DNA of 64,000 nucleotides, taken from NCBI RefSeq assembly GCF_018446385.1, contig NC_055986.1, forward strand, positions 27,897,593-27,961,592, written 5' to 3'. Position numbers and translations under genes: made by a program. Under the pieces are notes generated by a model. The model was not told the DNA's origin and made no database searches. It saw only the letters and a program-made list of their open reading frames with translations. Origin of the DNA: Zingiber officinale. Taxonomy: Eukaryota > Streptophyta > Magnoliopsida > Zingiberales > Zingiberaceae. Positions 46,980 to 59,313 of this stretch are shown here, in pieces (the stretch's first letter is position 1; every line of letters begins with the position of its first letter).

Positions 46980-47741
46980 TTAGATCCTGACGAAGAATAT
47001 GCTGAGCTCCGGGCCGTCGTTGCCGTCGGGGTTGAGCATGTAGAACGTCTCGGAATCCTTGGAGCCGGTCACCCGGTCGAAGTAGGCCCGCATGTAGGTG
47101 AGCTCGCCGTCGACGGGGTCGGTCATGTCGCCGGGCAGCACGCCGGCTCCCATCGACACCGCGTGGAGTAGCTGCATCACGCCGAGGTCCAGCTCCGTTG
47201 GGTCCCTCTTGGCGGCGTAGCCCACGTTTCGGCCGTTGATGTATGCCGCCCACAAGGGCTCGTCGAGGACGCAGCTTTTTTCGCCGGCGACCTTCTTCTC
47301 GCACTCGAGGGCGACGCGGAGGAGGCTGGAGGAGCCCATGTCCTGCATGAACCGGGCGGTGGGGACGGCCAGCTGGAGGAGGAGGAGAGGCACGCTACGG
47401 GGGTTGTCCTGGAAGGCCACCGTGATGCGGGCCTTGCGGTGGCCGAACAGGGTGCCGGTGGTGCGGGTGCCGTGGACGTGGCAGTCCCGGCGGCCGCTGG
47501 AGCCGACTCGGCTGAGGGCGGAGGTGGGGATGTGACATCCGGGCGGTGTGGCGATGATGGGAAGGGCTCGGAAGGCGGAGCGGAAGGAGCGCAACAGCTT
47601 CGTGGACCTGGAATGGTTGTGCCTCCGCTGCGACGGCGGCTGGAGGAGGATGGCCGGGAAGCGATGAACCGTGCTCGGCTCTGGAGCGTCGGGGTCTGCC
47701 GCCGCAGCCGCCTTACCAGGAAGGGGAGGAGGGCCTGCCAT
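46980..47741 (-). CDS. MIZU-KUSSEI1-like protein (DUF617), intronless
   Basis: From the ATG at 47741 the ORF gives 253 aa. The N-terminal third is Pro/Ser/Arg-rich and variable. The remainder matches the plant-specific MIZ1 (DUF617) domain end to end: GTLFGHRKARITVAFQDNP, PLLLLQLAVPTARFMQDM, LDEPLWAAYINGRNVGYAAKR, the acidic/Met segment before DGELTYMRAYFDRVTGSKDSETFYMLNP, and the closing GPELSIFFVRI. Arabidopsis MIZ1 is needed for root hydrotropism; paralogues are mostly uncharacterised, so no exact orthology is claimed. The frame stays open 50 codons upstream, but that part is AT-rich and unlike the family, so I chose the internal Met. The gene is strikingly GC-rich against AT-rich flanks, as is common for monocot intronless genes. 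It looks intact. Confidence 0.92.
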   Translation of the reverse strand: MAGPPPLPGKAAAAADPDAPEPSTVHRFPAILLQPPSQRRHNHSRSTKLLRSFRSAFRALPIIATPPGCHIPTSALSRVGSSGRRDCHVHGTRTTGTLFGHRKARITVAFQDNPRSVPLLLLQLAVPTARFMQDMGSSSLLRVALECEKKVAGEKSCVLDEPLWAAYINGRNVGYAAKRDPTELDLGVMQLLHAVSMGAGVLPGDMTDPVDGELTYMRAYFDRVTGSKDSETFYMLNPDGNDGPELSIFFVRI

Positions 47742-48365
47742 GGATCGGCAGAGCGACGTCGGCGAGCGGCACCACCGATCTTGATTACCAAATACAATAT
47801 ATGAAACAGAGAAGAAGAAGAAGAAGGCTTGGAGAATAAAAAATAAATAAATAAAATTGTTAATTAGAAAGAAGAGATTACATCGAATCAAGTTTAGTAA
47901 GTGAAAAATTAACGGCCGTGCACGTTTTAAGGCAGGAAGATAATGAGAGGAGGTTAATTAGATTAATGAGAAGAAGTTAATTAGATTTGATGTTTCTGTC
48001 TGATTTAAAATATGGCATTAAATTTCATTGATTCCTGAAATCCTTTCACATCTCGTCTAAACGCAAGGACATTAAATTTCACTAAATTGCAGATTGTTTA
48101 CATAGTACATTTTTCCAATGTAAAACCTAAAGCTTATATATCCTTTTCAAATTTATAAATCTCACCTAAATACCATTAATTTAAATTAAACTCAAGCTAA
48201 TGATGTTTAGTTAACATAGTATAACGGAAATGCCCTTATGCTCAAGTCAAGGCTGGACCTGATGGGAGGCCCAAACATCTAAGTGGGAAAAAATATATAT
48301 TATAAATTAATTATAGATTCATTTAATTTTTTAATCATAGGTAATCTAATTATTCAATCGTATAC
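47742..48365. other. 5' flank of the MIZ1-like gene
   Basis: Upstream region in gene orientation, AT-rich. A GAA repeat (about 47811-47826, TTC on the gene strand) lies about 70 bp upstream of the start and may be 5' UTR. No certain TATA box or other gene was seen. Confidence 0.45.
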
Positions 48366-49800
48366 GTAGGATCGAGACATGATAAAGGGGTGAATAGTAC
48401 TCCTAGCTTTCACGTTCGTTTTTCGAAAAACACTCATGTAAGAGTTTGTGCAGTGGAAATAAAGGAATAAACGAAAACAACGATACAAGTTTGTTTTACT
48501 TGGTTCGGAGCCTATGGCGACTCATATTCCAAGACTCACACTCATTGAGTTTTACTTTGGGCAATTTACTATCAATTCGTAAAATTACAAAGACAAGTAC
48601 AATTGCAATCTGATTAAAGTTAAGTGCTATAAATGAAATTATACCAACGACTTAGAAAGTTGGAGATGCGAGCTTTCAGTCATCGAAACAACGTTACAGC
48701 TTCGTGGACTTGTCTTTGGAGCAGTATACAAGAGCAGAAAATATTCGAATTGTTGTAGTTGAAGTTACTAGTCAAATCTTTTTTTATAGTCGAGTTGAAC
48801 CTTATCTAGATCCTCTGATCTTGGGATTACTGTTTGACTCGACGTTGATCGGTCGATCGATCCCTCTGATTGGTCGACTGATCCTACCTAAATCTGCCTA
48901 GCTTTTCGTCCAAATGCTACTACTCGGATAAGAGTTTTCGTTTGATCAATCGATCTCATTGTTTGATTGATCGATCTGTTAATGATCCCTGACTTATCTG
49001 ATCCGATTAACCTAGTCCAATCAACCTGCTGCTTATCCACTATTCGGTCGACTGAATCTGACGTCAGTTGACAGATCCCCTTGGTCGAAACTTAGCCGTG
49101 AGTTGATATGATTTCTGGGGTTCAGTCGACTGATCTCAATGTTCAATCGAGCGAATAAGGTAAATTCTGATCCTGCAAAATGTTAGTCTTCCTGTAAAAC
49201 AGAGTTAGAATAATATGTAAATAGTATATAAAAATTAACTTTTAACAACCTCTGGGCTGTCCGGTCATGATTTTGAGTTTCGTTGAAATGATAGGTTAGC
49301 CTGAGGCCTACTGTTCTCTCTTCGGGGAACGTGTCCTCGCCTATTCCTCTCAGAAGAGTTTATCTTTTGTTAGATCGATCTTTCAGACCGTCTGGACTTT
49401 TGCTCAACATCCGAGACATCAGGACTTCATGCTAAATGTCCGATCCTGACCCGTCCAGTCTACCACCTAATGTATGTGACTCCTAGAATTTTCTCCTAGA
49501 GTCTTTGACTATAAGATTTTGTCCAATATCCTCAACTCTAAGATTTCGCCCAACGTCCTCGACTCTAGGATTTTGTCCAACGTACTCGACCTGTCAAGAC
49601 TTCGCTCAGACTTCTTTACCTAACCATAGTTAGGACTTTCCATAACCTAGGGTTATCTCCTCCTAAGATCTGGAGTTACTTTCTCCTAGGTTTTTCACTT
49701 ATCTAAAATTTATTAGGACTTTTACCTAAGAACACTTAGGATTTTCTTACTAGCTCAATTATACTTGTTAGATCACAAGACCTCTTAACTTTTAAATCTT
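48366..49800 (-). repeat. Old solo LTR, related to element C
   Basis: Left part: GATCGAGACATGATAAAGGGG then GTGAATAG and TTTTACTTGGTTCGGAGCC, which parallels element C's LTR (GGGGGTGAATCACG, TTTTACTTAGTTCGGAAC). The middle, 48840-49150, holds degraded GATCGATC/GTCGACTGATC palindromes. The right part repeats CTAGGATTTTGTCCAAC-type units. The ends are eroded and no TSD is seen. Confidence 0.5.
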
Positions 49801-49822
49801 TTATTATTATTATTATTATTAA
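49799..49822. repeat. (TTA)n microsatellite
   Basis: About seven TTA units at the right edge of the old LTR. Confidence 0.8.
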
Positions 49823-50630
49823 AATTTCAAATTCGATCATCTGATGTGCACATAACTATATAAAGATTAAAAAACAATTTAGACCATTTTAAATCAGAAG
49901 TTGTAAATTAAATAGATTAAAAAAATTATGATATATTAATGATACAATTTATGACCATTTATGTTTCTTTTTAGTATGAACGAGAGATTTAAGAAGTATA
50001 TATATTATTAATTATTATATTCCATCCGACTCAAGATATTTTTTTTTCGATTTTGATAGATTTATATTTTTTATTGTTTAACATGCTCGATAAATGCTAT
50101 GAGATCTAAGGACTTTTTAATCTACTCCACTTAAGTTAAATGTATTTTATTTTTGATATTTCTTTAATTAATTTGATTGTCTATATTCATTTTTTCCCTT
50201 AAGTACGAATTCATAAATTATATATAATGATGAAAACGTGAGAGACTGAAGGGAGATTATGAGTTGAATACTCAAATTATAAAAAATTATAAAAAAAAAT
50301 AACTATAAATTTTAATTATATTTTATCAATATAATATATTCCATTTTTTTCAAGTATCATTTATATTTTTATATAATATATTATATTTTTAAAATTAGAT
50401 TTAAAATATTTAAATTAATTATGTATAAAAATTAATAATTTATATATTTTAAATAGAGAGATTTTTAAAAATTCGCCTAGCCTCCAAAATGTTAAGTAAC
50501 GCAGTTTGCGGCGAACGCATGGTAGGCAAATATTTTTGATATCGTACGTGGCATGCGATGATTGGTGATACAATGCGATGGGAGACCGCTTCGGTTCTGA
50601 AAAGACCAAGAAAAGGAGGGTTAATTCGAT
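49823..50630. other. AT-rich upstream region of the pyruvate kinase gene
   Basis: Intergenic, very AT-rich to about 50460, then more mixed. No gene. It probably contains part of the pyruvate kinase promoter, but no element is certain. Confidence 0.45.
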
Positions 50631-50745
50631 CCTGCCTGTACAGGCAGTGCCCCAATCTCTCACATTGGGATGGTGGGACCCATACTTAAGTAGTAGGTCC
50701 CACCACCTCATTGTGAGAGGTTGGGGCACTGCCTGTACAGACAGG
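50631..50745. repeat. Long inverted repeat (hairpin) upstream of pyruvate kinase
   Basis: The left arm 50631-50680 and right arm 50696-50745 are about 50 bp each with roughly five mismatches, separated by 15 bp. Each arm holds TGTACAGGCAGTGCCCCAA and GGTGGGACC. Weaker pairing continues outward. The structure looks like a foldback MITE. It ends 188 bp before the pyruvate kinase ATG, so it lies in the promoter or 5' UTR. ORFs crossing it are hairpin artefacts. Confidence 0.85.
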
Positions 50746-50933
50746 GTGAAATTTATCAGAAAAGGAGATGATGAGCCAGAGGGGCAGCTCAGCGCTTCGA
50801 TACAACCTAAGCTGGACACTTCTTGTTTTTAAATCCCACCTCGCCTTCGGCGGCGACCTGCATCAACGAAGAGGATCTCGCCGTCCGGTGGCACGAAAGG
50901 CTCCTCTTGTTGGCTATCCTGGACGTAGAAGCC

Positions 50934-53900
50934 ATGGCGCAGCTGGTGGCGACTAGATCCATCCAGAGTTCGCACCTTTCGCGCCCAGAAGCCAGATCCG
51001 AGGGCCGGAGCATGCAAGCGTGCGACCTGAAGCCTTCGAGCATCCCTTCTCGATTCTACCGCCAGGAGAAGAAGACGAGCGTGCAGGTGGGCGGTTGTCG
51101 CCGCTCCGCCGTGGTTGCCGTGGCCAGGCCGCTGTCTCGTCCCGATTCCGGTGTTCTTCCTGTGTCTCCGGATGACGTATCAAAGGTTTTTCTTACATTC
51201 TAACTTGTGAATGCTAAATTTCATCCCTTTTTTCCCGTATCTGTGTTGTTATAATGTGCTTCTTTAGATAGTTCCTGTTCTTATTTGCTAACTGTTTAAG
51301 TGCATCATTTGATTTTATTGGGGATTAAGAAGGTACTTGCTATGTTGGTTTGTAGTCCACCCACGAAATATTAGACATTTTCATATTAACAAATTCAGTA
51401 ATTTATGATTGGGAATGTGAAGAAACGATTTCATTTATTAAATCCTTATGTCTCACTTTGTAACTTCGATACTCTTAAAACTATAGTGAAATTGGAGACT
51501 TTGATTGCAGGAAGAAGCGCAGTATCAGCATCTGAAGAGCATTCAACAATTGGGTGATGTTTCGAATGGTTTCTTGTCTAAGCCAAATAAAATGTGCAAG
51601 ACGAAGATAGTCTGCACCATTGGCCCATCGACCAACACAAAGGAAATGATATGGAAGCTGGCTGAGGCCGGCATGAATGTTGCTCGGCTTAACATGTCTC
51701 ACGGAGACCATGCATCTCATCAGAAAGTTATTGATCTTGTGAAAGAATACAACCTGCAAAATAAGGACAATGTTATTGCAATTATGCTCGATACAAAGGT
51801 GGGGATACTCTTACTCCTATTTCCTTCATCTATCATTTTGGATTTATGAGAGCATTATAAAGCTCAGGGAATTAAATAAGCAACATCCATTTGGTGCCTG
51901 TTTATTTCCTGTTCTTCTGAGGCAATTATAAATATCTTAGCAAGGATTTGCTATTTTGAGGGTTGATTACAGATCTAGTAGAGCGTTTTGATATTTAATC
52001 TGAATGTCTATTCATCATCATAATGTCTAATGTGGTATCTTCTCCATACCTCTTTTTTTCTCAGGGGCCTGAGGTTAGGAGTGGTGACTTACCTCAGCCA
52101 ATTAACTTGCTTCCTGGACAAGAATTCACTTTCACAATAAAAAGAGGAGTTGGCTCAGAGACTTGTGTTAGTGTAAATTATGATGATTTCGTCAATGATG
52201 TAGAAGTTGGTGACATGCTTCTTGTAGATGGTAACCAAATACTTATCTTTTGTATGTGTGTGTCAAATAATCTTTTGAGATATAAATAGAGTGCATGAAT
52301 TTGGGCATAGACTACTGTCCAATGAGTTTGTCATAATCAATGACATACACACTCCTCAGTACCATAAAATCCAAATTAAATACAAGAAAATAGTGCAAAA
52401 GAAAGTCTTTTATAGATAATCAAATTGGAAACCTAGCAAACAATTTCCACTTTTAGGCTTTTATATGCCTATCCTTAGGCTATCAATAAGTCAACTTGGG
52501 TTTATTCAGGTGGAATGATGTCCCTAACGGTGAAGTCAAAAACTGAGGATTCTGTCAAGTGTGAAGTTGTTGATGGTGGCGAACTCAAGTCCAGGAGGCA
52601 TCTAAATGTTAGAGGAAAGAGTGCAACCTTGCCATCCATCACAGGTAAATTAGTATGGTTATGCATGTCTTTTTCTTCTTATTAAGAGAGGGGTCATTGT
52701 CTCAGAGGTATTCACATTGTGTTCGGTATAATAACTTTATCTTCATCTCTTACAGAAAAGGATTGGGATGATATCAAATTTGGAGTTGAGAACAAAGTGG
52801 ATTTCTATGCAGTTTCTTTTGTAAAAGATGCCAAAGTTGTCCATGAACTGAAGGATTATCTGAAGAGTAGGTGCTCAGGAATAAATTGCCTCAAAGTAAC
52901 CTTCGATTGGCATGTGGATTTATCTGTTCAAAGCTAATTCCTCAATTTATTTTGTTAGGTTGCAATGCAGATATACATGTTACAGTAAAGATTGAAAGTG
53001 CCGATTCGATTCCAAATTTACACTCCATAATTTCTGCATCTGATGGGGTAAGTGCCTGAATGTCATATTCTAAAGATTAAAGATGGTGTGCTAGTTTAAT
53101 GCTTTTCTATCTCTCTGGACATTGCAATATAAATAATGCAGGCAAGGAAATATATGTTGGATGTCGTCCAGTGCTCTAAAGTTCATTAGCCTTTGCTGAA
53201 TTTTATGTGCTAAGCATTTCTTATGAAGTCTTGTACAATGATCCATCTTCAACTGCTTCAAGTAATTCCTAGCAAATTGGAATGCATATACTGATACATT
53301 GTGTACTTGAACTTTTTATGTTTTAATCTAAAGTTTCATGATAAACATACTAAATCAGTCATATAAATTAAGCTTAAATGTTTGTCTTCCTTTATTAGAG
53401 CTGATCATTGACTGCAGCTACAATGGAAACTCACTTGTAGGAAATACCATGCCACTTACAGGTGAAGAGAATTAGAATCAACTTGGTGATGGCTATTCAT
53501 TTAAAGGGATGGTGAAATCATGGACAAGCTTCAAGTATTAATGAAATTCAGCGTACTTTAGTAATGTTAAAAATTTCAAGGATAAAAGAACTCATCGAAT
53601 ACAGTGTCAAATTTTTTGAATGCTATCATATGACGCTTCATTCTGTAGCATGCTTTGGAGTTTCCATTTATGTTTATTAGCAAATTGTTTTTTGATAGAA
53701 TTTTAGCAATTCATACTAATTATGGATGAATCTGCTTTAAGAGTTTTTTTGTTCCTTTTCTTTGAAGTAATAAAGCATTTTTTATCCACGGCAGACAATT
53801 TAATTTTTTTATGCCTTTTGTAGGCTATGGTAGCTAGGGGCGATCTTGGAGCTGAACTCCCTATTGAAGAGGTTCCTCTGCTGCAGGTATTTGTCGCCCA

Positions 53901-55395
53901 TCAATGATAAAATTCATAGCACAAATGTCCAGTTGATGTTTATATTTTTCATTAGTCTAGAATACCCTGTTGCATATGTTTGCACCATACTGTACTAAAC
54001 TTTTCCAATTCTTATGATTTGTTAATCTATTGAATGAATGAAAACAAATATTGACCTCCTATTCCTTTTTGAATGGAACAGATATTTTATCTGCTTTACT
54101 TGTGTGTGTGTGTATATGTATATATATGTTTTGTGCAGGAAGAGATCATAAGAATATGCCGGAGCATGGGAAAAGCTGTTATTGTAGCAACAAACATGCT
54201 TGAGAGCATGATTGTTCATCCAACACCAACACGTGCTGAGGTCTCAGACATTGCCATTGCAGTCCGTGAGGGTTCTGATGCCATAATGCTTTCCGGGGAA
54301 ACTGCTCATGGGAAGTAAGAAATTTTTCTTTTTTTTTATGTGCATTCTTTCTAACTTCTGTTTTCTTTCTTCTTCTACAATTTCGTGTTGTAAATTACTC
54401 TGTTAAGTAAGATCTTACTAAGACTGTTCTCTCAAATAGCCTAAGGGTGTATTAATTGCCAATATGTGTAAATTCATATAATTCATGAAGTTCTTAGGTG
54501 CATAATTATCAGATCATTCCCTATCTAATCTATTATCTTTTTTTTACTTATCTTTATCAGATACCCACTTAAAGCCGTTAAGGTCATGCACACTGTAGCT
54601 CTGAGAACTGAAGCAACTCTTAATGGAGGAGAAGCACCAGCTAATCTTGGTCAGGCATTCAAGGTAACAATCAAATATATTCTTATCTAATGGCAAGATC
54701 CGTCGCTTCCAAACTTTATCCAAGTAACATGAAACCTAAGATATTGCTGTTTTTTTTCGTTTATTTGATGATGGTGTTTCCTAGAGTCACATGAGTGAAA
54801 TGTTCGCCTACCATGCAACCATGATGTCGAATACTCTTGGCACATCAATTGTCGTCTTCACCAGATCCGGGTTTATGGCAATCTTACTCAGCCATTATAG
54901 GCCCTTTGGCACTATATTTGCTTTCACCGATGAGTACGTTCCTCTTCCTTTACCGTTCTACTTACACATTTGAGTAAAATTCTCTATCCTTAATGTTGTT
55001 TCACTCACTCCCGTTTATAAGTTTGCAAGCAAAAGATTAAAGAGATTAGTTTATGCGCAGTGAACGAGTGAGGCAAAGATTGGCTCTGTACCAAGGAGTG
55101 TGCCCAATGTATATGAGTTTTTCAGATGACGCCGACACAACATTCACTGATGCCTTGGGCTTATTGCAGGTAGCCACGCCTGCCCCCTATTTTCCTTCTG
55201 CTTCTTTATGCTAAATCAACTCCTTAATTAGAGTTCCCAGGTAGTAATTATTCTGATAATGAGATTTTTAAAAATGACGTGATTCAGAAGCTTGGCATGG
55301 TCAAGGAAGGCGAGCAAGTAGCTCTTGTCCAGAGTGGCCGGAAACCTATTTGGAGGTCCCAAACCACACACAACATCCAGGTCCGAAAGGTTTAA
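50934..55395 (+). CDS. PKP1: Plastidial pyruvate kinase, alpha-type subunit (12 exons, 582 aa)
   Basis: Exons by GT-AG signals and kept frame: 50934-51185, 51511-51798, 52065-52230, 52510-52644, 52756-52866, 52959-53047, 53824-53886, 54139-54314, 54561-54663, 54785-54933, 55061-55169, 55288-55395. They total 1,749 bp, 583 codons with stop. The first exon encodes a Ser/Arg-rich chloroplast transit-peptide-like leader. Exon 2 carries [12 protein letters not shown] and [12 protein letters not shown]; exon 3 begins GPEVRSGD. Exons 6-7 join as [15 protein letters not shown] to [12 protein letters not shown], and exon 8 has [23 protein letters not shown]. The enzyme makes pyruvate and ATP from phosphoenolpyruvate and ADP, in plastids feeding fatty-acid synthesis. 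The C-terminal pattern resembles the plant plastid alpha subunit. Length fits that family (about 590 aa). Every boundary is phase-consistent and no defect is seen. Confidence 0.93.
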
Positions 55396-58071
55396 TCGAT
55401 TGTGATGAAACATAATCAACCTAAGCATTTAGACTTTTGCTGCCTGCTCCAGTTTTCCAATTTATTTTGATTGTTGTGTTGAATTATTATCCGATATTAT
55501 GCATCGCTTGACAATTTTATGCTATGTGCTAAAAGGAATGAGACACGTTAGATATACTAACACTGATCATGGCAACTGAAAGGATATATATATTTATATA
55601 TATAAAGGTACATGGCTGTAATGGCTATTTTTTTAAAAAAATATCTTAATTTATTATTAAGCATATTTATTGTTATTGTATTCAGGTAAATTTTTTAAAA
55701 AATATATACTTTTTTCTAATTTTTGAGAATAACAGTTACTAATAAAATTATATATTTAAGTTTTGATAATAATTTTTTAAATAATAAAATATAAATTATA
55801 TAATCTTTAAACATTATTAAAAACATTATAAATTTTAATTAAAATTTATCTTTTATAAAATTTAATATCTCAAGTGTATTTAATTATGAGTTTATTATTA
55901 TTTTTTAAAAAAATATTTAATTTTAAAAATAAATCTAAATTATCAATATGAAATCATATTTTATATTTTAAAAAATGTTTGAGATTTAAAAATGGAGAAA
56001 TCAAAGATAGTCATTTTTTACCTTATATAATAAAAAAATAATTACGTATTTAAAAAATAAAGAACATTTACTTCTATTCTTCTACTTATTTCATAAATAT
56101 AATAATATGAAATAATGAAAAAAATAGATTTCTTCGTTTATTTCATAAATATAATAATATGAAATAATGAAAAAAATAGCATCTATTCTTCCACTTATTT
56201 CACAAATATAATAATATGAAATAATAAAAAAATAGATTCTTTCACTTCTTTTATAAATATAATAATATGAATTAATAAAAAATAGAAGAAAAAGGAGAAA
56301 TTAATAAAATTGAAGATAAAAGAAATTTTAGGATGGTTAACGTAGCGTGTAATGAAAAATAATTGTCTAAATTTAATAAAATGAGTTACTTATTTTAAAT
56401 TTTAAATATAGAGATAGAAAAATTGACGTGGATGCTACTAACTATTTTACATGAATAAAAATTTCTACGTTTTTAGAAGCAGTAGAAAAAATAATAAGAA
56501 AAAAAATCAATGATAAAAGAAAAAGGGAAAAAAATGGAATATTTAGTATAACTAATAAGGATTGCCTAGTTGATATGTGTATGGATGGTTGTTGTAATAA
56601 GATTTGAGGTTAATTTTTAATTGATATAAAAAATATCTCGTTAGATGGTTGACCTTCAGAGTCGTACTTGTGTTCGACGGGGCCTGAAGCACATACTAAT
56701 AAAATGATTTTTTTACTACGGTAACTAATAATAAAGTTAAATTTACAAATAACATATATACTAAATATATAAATAAACTAAAAATAAATATATTACATTA
56801 ATAAAAAGTTAATAAATATTTAAAATAATTATATAAACACTACTCGTCGAACTCTGTTTTTTCTCAATCGATGACATTGATAGCCCATTTAGTATATCTT
56901 GTAACAATGAGACCAATGCGGTGGTTGCAGACAGTAGCAAGACGACAAATAGTAACTACCATACAATTAGGTTATAGTTCATACAAGCGACTAAGGTATC
57001 ATGCGACAGCCCTGTGCTACGCAATTAGGTTACGCAAGTAAAGACCAACCTCCAGCCCGCGTCGAGTGAGATAGCCTCTTTTAGAATCGACGCAATTAGG
57101 TCGCACAAACGATCCTTGTTGTACAATTAGGTTACAATTAGTGTCACGTGTTGCAAGATGAAGAAGATGGTCGAAGAAGAAGATTATGATTACCTCTTGT
57201 TTCATGGATCTGTGCCTTGGTAGAAAGAATGCCGGAGAAGAAATCACGTGCAAAGAAGAGCAACATCAGAGAAGAAATTGTGTGAAAAGAAGAGTCATGC
57301 GTCGATGTGTGCCTTGGAGCCGTGAGAATAGATTTAACGGCCATTTAGGGTCCATGTCTCCCATTTTTTTTAGTATAATTAAAAAAAATAGGCTCTTCAT
57401 TGGGCTGAGCCCTAAGGCGGTTGCCTCTCTGGCCTCATAGAAGTTACGGCTCTATTGACCTTTTTTCATCAGAAAAGTTGTTATATTAGGGTAAAATGTT
57501 CTTCGTGATTTATTCATTTTCAGAGTATACGACTTTGAATGCATCTCTTTTGTTGTAACTAATAAGGGAGGATTAAAACAACCTAAGCGGTATACTTGTA
57601 TATACGGGCAAGGGTTTGAGTTGAGGCTGTGACAATAATCCTCCCCACTTAGGGGTCACTCAATACTTGACTTACCTCCTTTTATTTTAACTAGGGGCCG
57701 ACGATGAGAGGTATTTGGTATGAATATTATAACATTTTTATATCACTGGTAAGGGAGAAGGACACAGAATTGATGAACGAGAAAGAAAAAGAATATAAAA
57801 ATATCAATGAGAAGAAAAAGACATGAGATCACTGACAACTACAAGAACTAGAGCGTATAGTTTTCAAGAGATCAATAGAAAAAAATAATCGATCAAGATT
57901 TTTTTTTTAAAATATATATACAATTTTAAAAAATCAACAAATAAAATTGAAATAATCTAAAATTAAAAATAGATATTTTTTAAAATCGATCTAAATTGAA
58001 TGTTTTTTTAAAAATAAATATAAATAATATAAAATATTAGGTCCCAATCAAATTGGGACCCTAGGTATATG
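55396..58071. other. AT-rich intergenic region
   Basis: Begins with the pyruvate kinase 3' UTR. Positions 55560-56660 are extremely AT-rich. Positions 56072-56285 hold a tandem repeat. Positions 57000-57130 repeat GCAATTAGGTT. A perfect 9-bp-arm hairpin (GGTCCCAAT, CAA loop) is at 58040-58060. No gene is supported; the short ORFs at 57017-57440 lack any recognisable domain. Confidence 0.55.
56072..56285. repeat. Tandem repeat, about 53 bp x 4
   Basis: Four units contain ATAAATATAATAATATGAA, an ATAATGAAAAAAATAG-type segment and a TTCTTCCACTT-type segment. The last unit is the most diverged. Confidence 0.85.
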
Positions 58072-59313
58072 TAGCGGTGTAAAATAAGTCAAGCTGCTCA
58101 TGAACTATTCGAGTCTCGGTTCAAAAAAAAATTCATTCGATTAAATAAACGAGTCGAGCTTAAGTCTAATTTCAAGCTCATAAACATTATCGAGTCGAAT
58201 TCAAGTTTAAACGTATTTGATTTATGAGCTTGCGAACATATTCATTTAGAGGCTCATAAACGTGTTCGTTAAAAGACTCATTTATCTTATTATATATATA
58301 TATAGCTAAATACCACATAAATAATAAATATAATAATATATTATTAATTATTATAGTTAATTATCTTAAATCAGCTCTAACTAAGCTCGTTTAATTTTTA
58401 AATGTATTTTTTTTTAAAACCGAGCTCAAACTATATTTAATTTTATTATAAGCTAAGATCGAACTTAAGATTAACAAATCGAGCTCGAGCTCTCTTATCA
58501 TTTGATTTGGTTTGATTACATCCTAGGCATAGGCGAATGCCTTGAGCCGAGGGTGTTATTAAATTTATTAATTATATAGTTTTTGATCTTTCATACAATG
58601 GTACACGTTCTTGTTAAATAAATTTAAAGCATAATTTATACACGTGGACTTTGAAAATATTTATCCCAGATTCAAAGGCGGATATTTTTATTATTCTGTC
58701 AGGTATTTTATCACTAGACCATACCTGCCGTTATGACTGAAAATGAATCAAGTATTCGTGAATAAATTTGATGTTCAGTTTGGTAAGAGTTTGTTTATGT
58801 TCGTTCAATATACATAAGATTAATTGAATAAACAAGCTTGAACACATATGTGTTCAGCTCGTTAATGTTCGTGAACAACGTTCGTGAATAATATTTATGA
58901 ACAACGTTCGTGAACAATGTTCATGAACCATATTTATTAATAAAACTCTTTTCAATATGTTAAATAAATAATAAAATAAATAAATAAATAAATTTAAATT
59001 ATCAATCTTAATAACCAATTAAACAATTAAAAGTTTTAAACAATTAAACAAGCTTAAATTGAGAGCTTGATAACATCTAAACAAACCAAGCTCAAATCAA
59101 GCTCGAACCAAACTCAAGTCAAGCTTGAATTGAGAGCTTGATAATATCTAAACGAACCAAACTCAAGCTCATAAAAAATAAACCAAGCCAAGCTTGAACA
59201 TTCATTTTAAAAGCTTGGTTCAGTTTAAGCTCGGTTCGACTCGACTCGATTATCTTATCAAACAAATTTAAACACCCCAAAACTCGACTCGACTCGACTC
59301 GTTTACAACTCTA
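58072..59313. mobile_element. Putative non-coding element rich in CGAGCTCGA/CGACTCG motifs
   Basis: The left end TAGCGGTGTAAAATAAGTC and the reverse complement of the right end, TAGAGTTGTAAACGAGTCG, form an imperfect inverted pair of about 20 bp. The interior, about 1.24 kb, repeats GAGCTCGAGCT-, GTTCGTGAACAACG- and CTCGACTCGACTCG-type motifs and codes for nothing. Dispersed repeats of this style are common in plant intergenic DNA. The superfamily and TSD cannot be assigned by eye. Confidence 0.45.

Noticed and set aside
47177-47804. Long ORFs overlapping the MIZ1-like gene on both strands
   Set aside because: High GC removes stop codons in the other frames. Only the frame ending at 46980 matches the DUF617 family.
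50415-50832. Overlapping ORFs on both strands around 50.4-50.8 kb
   Set aside because: They cross the inverted repeat at 50631-50745, so the two strands give similar peptides. No known domain.
57017-57440. Small ORFs near 57.0-57.4 kb as a host gene
   Set aside because: No domain, no splice structure, and the opposite strand is equally open.
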